From positions 1 to 7,889 of the forward strand of contig CAAFXA010000562.1 of assembly GCA_900766865.1 (NCBI GenBank): a stretch of 7,889 bases of DNA. The letters run 5' to 3'. Below, piece after piece: positions 1 to 5,976 of the stretch. How positions within the stretch are numbered: position 1 is the first letter of the stretch; the number at the start of each line of letters is the position of its first letter. The stretch comes from an uncultured Akkermansia sp. Its GTDB lineage: Bacteria > Verrucomicrobiota > Verrucomicrobiia > Verrucomicrobiales > Akkermansiaceae. The notes under the pieces were generated by a model. The model worked only from the letters and a program-made list of their open reading frames with translations. It had not been told where the DNA came from and searched no databases. The position numbers and the translations under genes are program-made.

Positions 1-1226
1 CCATGGGCGACCTGCTCGGCGAGCTGGACGGCATGAGCGTAGGCAGCAGCGATGGCTCTGAGGAAGCCAATGCCGCCCCCATCATCAAGTTTGTCAACCT
101 TGTTATCGAACAGGCTGTAAAGGAAAAAGCCTCAGATATTCACCTCGAACCCTTCGAAAAAGAGTTCAAAATCCGCTACCGAGTGGATGGTGCACTCTAC
201 GAAATGGCACCTCCTCCGGCCTATCTGGCCAACCCCATCATCTCCCGCGTGAAGGTAATGGCCGGCATGAACATCGCCGAGCGCCGCGTACCGCAGGATG
301 GCCGTATCGTAATGAAGATGGGCAAGGGCGGCGTGGACATGCGTGTGAACTCTCTGCCCACCCAGTATGGTGAATCGGTGGTAATGCGTGTGCTCGACCG
401 CAACAGCGTGAGCCTTAACCTGGACAACCTGAACCTCTCACCCAAGCTGCACGAGTACATCGTAGACACCGTTAACAAGCCCAATGGCATCTTTGTGGTG
501 ACGGGGCCCACCGGCTCCGGTAAAACGACGACCCTCTACGCCGCCCTGCGCGAAATCAACACCATCGACACCAAGATTCTCACCGCAGAAGACCCGGTGG
601 AATACGACATCGATGGCATTGTGCAGGTTCCCATCAACGAAGCCATCGGCGTTACTTTCCCGCGTGTACTTCGTGCCTTCCTGCGTCAGGACCCGGACCG
701 CATTCTGGTGGGCGAAATTCGAGACCAGGACACCGCCCAGATTGCCATTCAGGCAGCTCTGACCGGTCACTTGGTGCTCTCCACGCTACACACGAATGAT
801 GCAGCCGGTGCCGTAACGCGCTTTGTGGACATGGGTGTACAGCCCTTCCTGCTCTCTGCCACCATCCTCGGTGTGCTGGCTCAGCGACTGGTGCGTACCA
901 TCTGCCCCTACTGCAAGACCGCCTACAAACCGTCCAACACCCTGCTTAACCAGCTGGGCATCAACCCCGCACTACTGGGACAGCAGCAGTTCTACACCGG
1001 CGCCCGCTGCGACAAATGCGCCAACACCGGCTACAAGGGACGTAAGGGTATCCACGAGTTGCTCAACGCCTCTGACCCCATCCGCGACCTCATCACCCAG
1101 AATGTACCTTCCATCGTACTGCGCCAGAAGGCAATCGAGCTGGGCATGACCACGCTGCGAGAAGACGGCATCCAGAACATCTTCGAAGGTAACACCACCA
1201 TTGAAGAAGTGCTTAAGTACACTTAA
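1..1226 (+). CDS. gspE: GspE/PilB-family secretion or pilus assembly ATPase (5' partial)
   Basis: This is a cytoplasmic hexameric ATPase that powers pseudopilus or pilus assembly at the inner membrane. Numbering from the Met at base 3, the sequence shows the N2-type domain motif KASDIHLEP (42-50), Walker A GPTGSGKT (168-175), the Asp box AEDPVE (195-200), Walker B-like RILVGEIRD (233-241), and the His box with TGHL and STLHTNDAAG (254-269). A zinc-binding tetracysteine follows, CPYC (301-304) and CDKC (336-339). All catalytic elements are intact. Family members usually have about 550-570 residues with a further N-terminal domain that binds the platform-associated protein, so the first 150 or so residues probably lie left of the window. 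The Met at base 3 is therefore probably internal. The gene ends in TAA and is followed 77 bases later by the platform protein gene. Sequence alone does not cleanly separate GspE from PilB; the GspG-like pseudopilin downstream favours the type II secretion name. Confidence 0.93.
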   Translation, partial: MGDLLGELDGMSVGSSDGSEEANAAPIIKFVNLVIEQAVKEKASDIHLEPFEKEFKIRYRVDGALYEMAPPPAYLANPIISRVKVMAGMNIAERRVPQDGRIVMKMGKGGVDMRVNSLPTQYGESVVMRVLDRNSVSLNLDNLNLSPKLHEYIVDTVNKPNGIFVVTGPTGSGKTTTLYAALREINTIDTKILTAEDPVEYDIDGIVQVPINEAIGVTFPRVLRAFLRQDPDRILVGEIRDQDTAQIAIQAALTGHLVLSTLHTNDAAGAVTRFVDMGVQPFLLSATILGVLAQRLVRTICPYCKTAYKPSNTLLNQLGINPALLGQQQFYTGARCDKCANTGYKGRKGIHELLNASDPIRDLITQNVPSIVLRQKAIELGMTTLREDGIQNIFEGNTTIEEVLKYT

Positions 1227-1231
1227 TTAGC

Positions 1232-1260
1232 TTGACGCCGCCACACGTATCTGCTATCTT
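1232..1260 (+). promoter_or_regulatory. Candidate sigma70-type promoter upstream of gspF
   Basis: TTGACG (1232-1237, 5 of 6 to the -35 consensus) is separated by 17 bases from TATCTT (1255-1260, 4 of 6 to the -10 consensus). A TG one base before the -10 (1252-1253) makes it an extended -10. The surrounding gap (1227-1303) is conspicuously AT-rich compared with the flanking genes. Initiation near 1267 would give a leader of about 36 bases before the gspF ATG. There is no obvious terminator after gspE, so this would be an internal promoter adding to read-through. Confidence 0.45.
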
Positions 1261-1303
1261 TTATATGTAATTATCAATTTTCCGTAAACTTACACCAATC
1301 ATT

Positions 1304-2596
1304 ATGCCTAATTTCAAATATACCGCGCTGGATCAGAACGGCGTAGAAAAGACTGGCATCATCACGGCCGACAGCAAGATTGCTGCCGCAGAGATGATTC
1401 GTTCCCAGGGCCTGCTGCTGCGCGAATGCGAGGAAGCAGCCAAGGGAGCCAAGCCCACAGCCGCCAAGGAAGTCAAGAAAAAGGGAGCCAAGGGCAAGAA
1501 GGGCGATGCCGCCAAGAAGAGCGGCAAGGCCGGTGGCAGCGTGAGCCAGAAGGAGCTCATGGTGTTCACTCGTCAGCTTGCCACACTTATCGATGCCGGC
1601 CTGCCCTTGCTCCAGAGTCTCAATGTGCTTAACAAGCAGGAGCCCAACCCGAACCTTCGCGCCACCATCGGCGCCATTGGTGAATCCGTGCAGGGTGGCT
1701 CCACCTTCTCCGAGGCTCTCTCCGCTTATCCCAAGATGTTCAACCGCCTCTTCGTCAACATGGTGAAGGCCGGTGAGATTGGCGGTGTGCTGGAAGTTGT
1801 GCTTAACCGCCTTGCCGAATACCAGGAAAAGGCCAACAAGCTGCGCGGCAAGGTATCTTCCGCCATGGTATACCCGCTCATCATCATGGTGATTGCCGTG
1901 GGTATTCTTATCTTCCTCATGCTTGTTATCGTGCCCAAGTTCAAGGAAATGTTCGAAGGGCAGAACATGGAGCTGCCGGCACTCTCTGAGTTCGTGTTCA
2001 GCTTCTCCGATAACTGCATGGCCGACAGCCTGATTCCCTTCGTACCGAATGCCGTGGTATTCATCGGCGCCCTCATAGCAGCCATCGCCGGCCTCAGCGT
2101 CTGGAAACGCACGCCCAAGGGTGCCCGCTCCATGGATGCCTTCACACTCAAGATTCCCAAGGTGGGACATCTGGCTCGTGTGAATGCTGTGGCTCGTTTC
2201 TCCCGTACCTTCGGTACTCTTGTTTCCTCCGGTGTGCCGATTCTGCAGGCTCTCATGATTACCCGCGACACCGCAGGCAACATCATCGTAGCCGATGCCG
2301 TGAACAAGATTCATGACTCCGTGCGCGAGGGTGAATCCATTGTGACGCCCATGAGCTCTGCCAACAACATCTTCCCGCCCATGATGATTTCCATGGTGGA
2401 CGTGGGTGAAGAAACAGGTCAGCTGCCCGACATGCTCATGAAGGTGGCCGAGGTGTACGATGAAGAGGTGGACAACAGCGTGACTGCCCTTACCGCCATG
2501 CTTGAGCCGCTCATGATTGTGTTCCTCGCAATTGTGGTGGGTGGTATTGTGCTCGCCATGTTCATGCCGATGATGAAGATTATGGAAAGCGTGTAA
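1304..2596 (+). CDS. gspF: GspF/PilC-family inner-membrane platform protein
   Basis: This polytopic inner-membrane protein links the assembly ATPase to the growing pseudopilus or pilus. Two T2SSF repeats are visible, at about residues 83-209 and 292-416. Paired motifs show the duplication: FTRQLATLIDAGLPLLQSL (88-106) against FSRTFGTLVSSGVPILQAL (299-317), and MVKAGEIGG against MVDVGEETG. Membrane segments are predicted at about 189-210, 249-267 and 401-421, the usual three. The N-terminus (FKYTALDQNG) is the typical family start, which supports the ATG at 1304. No Shine-Dalgarno sequence precedes it. At 430 residues it is slightly longer than the usual 400-410. The extra length is a Lys/Ala/Gly-rich, low-complexity linker at about 47-77, between the short N-terminal beta region and the first repeat. 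The gene lies between the ATPase and the pseudopilin, with 22 bases to the latter, as expected for one assembly operon. Confidence 0.94.
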   Translation: MPNFKYTALDQNGVEKTGIITADSKIAAAEMIRSQGLLLRECEEAAKGAKPTAAKEVKKKGAKGKKGDAAKKSGKAGGSVSQKELMVFTRQLATLIDAGLPLLQSLNVLNKQEPNPNLRATIGAIGESVQGGSTFSEALSAYPKMFNRLFVNMVKAGEIGGVLEVVLNRLAEYQEKANKLRGKVSSAMVYPLIIMVIAVGILIFLMLVIVPKFKEMFEGQNMELPALSEFVFSFSDNCMADSLIPFVPNAVVFIGALIAAIAGLSVWKRTPKGARSMDAFTLKIPKVGHLARVNAVARFSRTFGTLVSSGVPILQALMITRDTAGNIIVADAVNKIHDSVREGESIVTPMSSANNIFPPMMISMVDVGEETGQLPDMLMKVAEVYDEEVDNSVTALTAMLEPLMIVFLAIVVGGIVLAMFMPMMKIMESV

Positions 2597-2618
2597 TGCG
2601 CATACACCATCGAGCAAC

Positions 2619-3257
2619 ATGAAACTCCGCAACAACAGTTCCCGCAAGGGCTTTACCCTCATAGAGGTGCTTGTGGCCATTGCCATTCTGGCCGGCCTCG
2701 CAGCCCTCGGCTGGCAGGCCAAAGGCTGGGTGGACAGCAAGCAGCTCAACAGCACAGCCCAGGCACACATCGGCGTGCTCTCTCAGGCCATGAATGCGTA
2801 TCGCTCCGACAACGGCGATGTGCTGCCCCATGGTAAGGGTGATGCCGTAAGTTCCACCGTGCTCTACTCTGCCCTGTACTGCGACTGGGACAGCGATGGC
2901 AACCCGGATAAGGATGAGAATGGCGTGACCAGAATGCCCTACTGCGAGCAGCTCATCGTCATCGAGAACACCAAGTCCAAGGAGCGCGAAGAAGGTATAC
3001 CCTGCATCAAGGTCAAGGTGAATGGCAAAGACGCCAAAGGCAAGCGCATCAAAGGTAAGCGCTATGCTATCATCGACCCCTGGAATCAGCCGTTCCGCTA
3101 TCGTCTGGGCTGCGAATGCATGGACGAAGATGGCAAGACCGGCATGGGTATTAACCCGGACTTCGACATCTTCTCCCTCGGCCCGGATGGTAAAGGCGAT
3201 GGCCTGACCAAGGATAACGAGAACACGGACAACATCTCCAATATCCAGGTCTGGTAA
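2619..3257 (+). CDS. gspG: GspG-like type II secretion pseudopilin with EF-hand-like insertion
   Basis: This is probably the major pseudopilin, made as a prepilin, cleaved and methylated by prepilin peptidase, and assembled at the inner membrane. The class III signal is RKG/FTLIEVLVAIAIL, with cleavage after Gly11 and Glu at mature position 5 (Glu16), followed by the hydrophobic assembly helix to about residue 30. The C-terminal region has the GspG hallmarks: DPWNQPFRYR (153-162), then DFDIFSLGPDGKGDG (181-195) and a terminal IQVW, the part that binds calcium in known GspG proteins. At 212 residues it is longer than the usual 140-150. The extra sequence at about 85-150 contains a DxDxDGxxDxxE loop (89-100), five cysteines overall (88, 109, 129, 165, 167) and a Lys-rich stretch (131-148). 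It starts 22 bases after gspF with only a weak GAG as ribosome-binding site. A type IV pilin-like role cannot be excluded. Confidence 0.88.
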   Translation: MKLRNNSSRKGFTLIEVLVAIAILAGLAALGWQAKGWVDSKQLNSTAQAHIGVLSQAMNAYRSDNGDVLPHGKGDAVSSTVLYSALYCDWDSDGNPDKDENGVTRMPYCEQLIVIENTKSKEREEGIPCIKVKVNGKDAKGKRIKGKRYAIIDPWNQPFRYRLGCECMDEDGKTGMGINPDFDIFSLGPDGKGDGLTKDNENTDNISNIQVW

Positions 3258-3288
3258 CAGAATTCAGATAACTAAAAGTTCAGCCTCG

Positions 3289-3322
3289 CGCCCGTATCCA
3301 GCCAACAAGACAGATACGGGCG
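3289..3322 (+). terminator. Perfect 10-bp hairpin, probable terminator or attenuator
   Basis: CGCCCGTATC (3289-3298) and GATACGGGCG (3313-3322) are exact reverse complements with a 14-base loop. A T-rich run (TCCTTGTTT, 3323-3331) follows on the + strand, as in an intrinsic terminator, although the run is interrupted and the loop is long. It lies 31 bases after the pseudopilin stop and would end that transcript. It also ends only 13 bases before the ATG of the next gene, so it may instead act as a 5' leader structure controlling that gene. I see no convincing promoter in the rest of this 78-base gap. Confidence 0.55.
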
Positions 3323-3335
3323 TCCTTGTTTCATC

Positions 3336-5525
3336 ATGAATACATACCAAAAAGCACTCTTCATTTCCGCTTGCCTCATTCCCCTCGCCGGATGCCATGC
3401 TCCGGAAGACCCCGCCACAGCTCCCGCAACGGCTCTGGTGAAGCGCGTCACGCCGCAGTTTGCATCCCGCATTTCCTTCAAGCTCAATCCCACACAGCAA
3501 AAACCAGTTATAGAGGGCCAGGGACGCCGCATTGTTATCTCTGCGACCAACATACGCGAATGCATCCGCGCCTACGGCTACTACCTGAGAAATATCGCCC
3601 ATGTGCATTTCTCCTGGAATGGCGACAACAGCAGCAACGCCGAGTTTGTTGTCCCCACTCGTAAGATTGTTGTACCCAATACTCTCCCGTTCAACTACGC
3701 CTTCAACTACTGCACCCTCAGCTACACTACCGCGGCCTGGGATAAGGCACGTTGGGAAAAAGAGCTGGATGTCATGGCTCTGAATGGTGTGCAATATGTG
3801 CTGGTAACATCCGGACTGGAGAAAGTGTGGCAGAGCTTCCTGACCGAACTTGATTACCCGGCAGAGAAAATCCGCAAGTTCATTCCCAACCCCTTCTATG
3901 CGGCCTGGTGGAACATGGGCAATCTGGAGGGCGAAGGCGGCCCGGTAAGCCAGTCCCTCATCGACAGCGAAGCCGAGCTGGGGCGCTTCATGGTGGAACG
4001 CATGAAATCCCTCGGCATGGAGCCCGTGCTACAGGGCTATGTAGGTTTCATGCCGCACGACTTCCCGCAGGCCGGCATCAATGGAAAACTACTGCCCCAG
4101 GGCCAATGGTGCGGCTATCCCCGTCCCTGTGTATTGCAACCCACAAGCCCCGCTTTCGCGGACATTGCAGCACTGTGGTACAAGCACCTGCATGCCGTCT
4201 ACGGCACCACAGCCAAGGCATACGGCGGTGACCTCTTCCACGAAGGCGGCCGCAAGGGCAACACCGCTCTGGACGAAGCCGCACGCTGCGTGCAGAAGGC
4301 TATGCAGACAGCGGCCCCCGGCAGTAAATGGCTCCTGCAGGCCTGGGGGCACAACCCCGACCCCAAACTGCTTTCCGGTACAGATCCGCAGAACACAGTT
4401 ATTCTGGCTCTGCAGAAAGACCTTACGCCCAAAGCGCAGGTGAATTTCAACTACGCAGGGCGCCCCTTTGTGTGGTGCGAGTTGTCCAACTTTGGCGGCA
4501 AGCATGGCATGTTCGGCGGCATGGATGTGGTGGAAAATCTCACCACAGAGAGCAGCGATGCCATCGGCATCGGCATGATATCCGAAGGCCTGGAGACCAG
4601 TCCCTTCTTCTACGAGCTTGTCTGGACCCGCATGAACACCCCCGGCAAGATTGACCGCGGTAAATACATCAGCAACTATACCCGCAACCGCTACGGCAGC
4701 TCAGATAAGCGCCTCCAGCAAGCTCTGCACCTGCTGGCCGCCGGTATCTTCACACCGGATAAACGCCGCGAGGGCAGTCTGGAAAACATCATGTGCGCAC
4801 GCCCCAACCTCAACGCCCGCAAGGCTTCCACCTGGGCTTCCCCGGACATGTACTACAAACCGCAGGATATTGAAGCAGCTGCAAAACTCTATCTGGAGAC
4901 CGGGAAAGCCGCCGGCAGCAAGCTGACGGCGTTGCCCACCTTCCGCCACGACCTCGCCGACCTCTGCCGCCAGGTACTGGCAGACCGCGCCCGCGCACAA
5001 TTACCCCGCTGCAAACAAGCGTTCGATAATAAGGATGCCGCCGCATTCCAGCGCGAGAGCAATGCCTTCCTGCAACTTATCCGCGATTGTGCCGCCGTAC
5101 AGGCTACTACGGAATACCACCTTCTGGGCCGGTTCATCGATGGCGCACGAGGACGCGGAACCACCCCGGCAGACAAAGATGCCATGGAGCAGGCCCTGCG
5201 CCAGCTCATCTCAACATGGCGACCGGATATCGGAGTGCTGAACGACTACTCTCACCGCCAGTTTGCAGAAATGCTTAAGCATTACTACCTGCCTCGATGG
5301 AAGACCTTCTTCCAGGCTCGCCTGCGTGAACTGGCAGGCCAGGCAACGGAGAAAACGGAGATTGTCCGCGGTACGACCGAAAACAATGGTGAGGCCGTCG
5401 AGCACGTCACAGAGCGCAATCGCAGCCTGGAGGAAATCGAAAAAGGCTTCAAGACCAGCGATATCCCCCTGCTCCGCAGCCCTAAAGGCAACATTATGAA
5501 GCTGGCAGAAAAAATCCTCAGATAA
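3336..5525 (+). CDS. Lipoprotein GH89 alpha-N-acetylglucosaminidase (NAGLU family)
   Basis: The enzyme removes terminal alpha-linked GlcNAc, as found on heparan sulfate and on alpha-1,4-GlcNAc-capped gastric mucin. The N-terminus is a lipoprotein signal with lipobox LAGC and Cys20, which fixes the ATG at 3336. His at +2 does not match the E. coli inner-membrane retention rule, so outer-membrane anchoring is likely. A linker rich in Ala and Pro (21-35) follows. Domains run as NAGLU_N (about 40-115), the TIM-barrel domain (about 120-455, beginning NYCTLSY), and the helical NAGLU_C (about 460-729). By comparison with human NAGLU (Glu316, Glu446), Glu303 in FHEGG is the acid/base and Glu417 in GMISEG is the nucleophile. 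WNMGNL, WLLQAW and NFGGKHGMFGG are also conserved. The C-terminal helix ending KLAEKIL aligns with the human C-terminus, so the gene is complete. FHEGG in place of human FNEMQ indicates the bacterial type. No Shine-Dalgarno sequence is present. Natural substrate is not determinable here. Confidence 0.93.
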   Translation: MNTYQKALFISACLIPLAGCHAPEDPATAPATALVKRVTPQFASRISFKLNPTQQKPVIEGQGRRIVISATNIRECIRAYGYYLRNIAHVHFSWNGDNSSNAEFVVPTRKIVVPNTLPFNYAFNYCTLSYTTAAWDKARWEKELDVMALNGVQYVLVTSGLEKVWQSFLTELDYPAEKIRKFIPNPFYAAWWNMGNLEGEGGPVSQSLIDSEAELGRFMVERMKSLGMEPVLQGYVGFMPHDFPQAGINGKLLPQGQWCGYPRPCVLQPTSPAFADIAALWYKHLHAVYGTTAKAYGGDLFHEGGRKGNTALDEAARCVQKAMQTAAPGSKWLLQAWGHNPDPKLLSGTDPQNTVILALQKDLTPKAQVNFNYAGRPFVWCELSNFGGKHGMFGGMDVVENLTTESSDAIGIGMISEGLETSPFFYELVWTRMNTPGKIDRGKYISNYTRNRYGSSDKRLQQALHLLAAGIFTPDKRREGSLENIMCARPNLNARKASTWASPDMYYKPQDIEAAAKLYLETGKAAGSKLTALPTFRHDLADLCRQVLADRARAQLPRCKQAFDNKDAAAFQRESNAFLQLIRDCAAVQATTEYHLLGRFIDGARGRGTTPADKDAMEQALRQLISTWRPDIGVLNDYSHRQFAEMLKHYYLPRWKTFFQARLRELAGQATEKTEIVRGTTENNGEAVEHVTERNRSLEEIEKGFKTSDIPLLRSPKGNIMKLAEKILR

Positions 5526-5621
5526 CGGCAACCGGAGCACCATTAATCTGCCTCGTATTCCTCCTGCCTCCCGGCGTGTCATAATTCAGACGCGTTTGCC
5601 CGAGTGTGTCTGGCTGCGCTC

Positions 5622-5650
5622 TTGACAGCCGGGGGCAATTTTCATAATAT
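5622..5650 (+). promoter_or_regulatory. Sigma70-type promoter for khpA-priA
   Basis: A perfect -35 TTGACA (5622-5627) is followed either by CATAAT (5643-5648, 5 of 6, 15-base spacing) or by the overlapping TAATAT (5645-5650, 4 of 6, 17-base spacing). Either choice predicts initiation at about 5655-5658, leaving a leader of only a few bases before the ATG at 5661. This is the strongest promoter match in the window. The rest of the 135-base gap after the glycosidase (5526-5621) shows no gene and no convincing terminator; a 5-bp CAGAC/GTCTG repeat there is too weak to call. Confidence 0.65.
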
Positions 5651-5660
5651 AGGGTCAGAA

Positions 5661-5954
5661 ATGTCAGCCTCCATGCAACAGATTATCGAATCCATCGGCA
5701 AATACCTTCTGGCCGTTGTCAGCCCGCTCATCAAGCACCCGGACAAAGCCCAGCTGCGCGTAGGCTCCAGCGAGGAGGGCGATATTCTGCGCTTCCGCCT
5801 GGTTCTGGAGCCCGGGGATATCCCGCGCATCATCGGTCGTAACGGCATGACAGCCTCGGCCATCCGCTCCCTGGCCAAGGCCGCGGGCGAAAAAGCCGGC
5901 ATCAAGGTCGTGGTACACATTCTTTCCCGCGAAGAGCTGGAGGAAGAAAGCTGA
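5661..5954 (+). CDS. khpA: KH-domain RNA-binding protein, KhpA family
   Basis: This small cytoplasmic RNA-binding protein belongs to the KhpA (YlqC) family, which in Firmicutes partners with KhpB/EloR and affects translation and cell-envelope genes; its role in this lineage is not established by the sequence. The 97-residue product has a single KH fold. The signature is PRIIGRNG, with the GxxG loop GRNG at 59-62, followed by the helix SAIRSLAKAAGEKAG and the strand IKVVVHIL. An acidic tail ends in EELEEES. The usual length is about 75-85; the extra residues are at the N-terminus and this tail. I chose ATG 5661, which has AGGG six bases upstream. ATG 5673 would give a product of 93 residues and is a fair alternative. 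GTG 5604 lies upstream of the promoter and is unlikely. The gene is followed 22 bases later by priA, probably in one transcript. Confidence 0.88.
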   Translation: MSASMQQIIESIGKYLLAVVSPLIKHPDKAQLRVGSSEEGDILRFRLVLEPGDIPRIIGRNGMTASAIRSLAKAAGEKAGIKVVVHILSREELEEES

Positions 5955-5976
5955 CACGCCAGCCCCGACCGGCGCC

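Noticed and set aside
1274..2770. Long open frame of 498 codons on the - strand, rich in His and Gly.
   Set aside because: It lies wholly antisense to gspF and the start of gspG, both clearly recognisable. Its composition reflects complementary codons and it resembles no known family.
3264..3794. Open frame of 176 codons on the - strand over the start of the glycosidase.
   Set aside because: It overlaps the lipoprotein signal and first domain of the GH89 gene and has no recognisable features.
5588..5612. CAGAC/GTCTG inverted repeat after the glycosidase gene.
   Set aside because: A 5-bp stem with a 15-base loop and no T tract is too weak to call a terminator.
5604..5660. GTG-initiated N-terminal extension of the KH protein.
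   Set aside because: The GTG lies upstream of the promoter -35 element and the added residues do not match the KH family; ATG 5661 is preferred.
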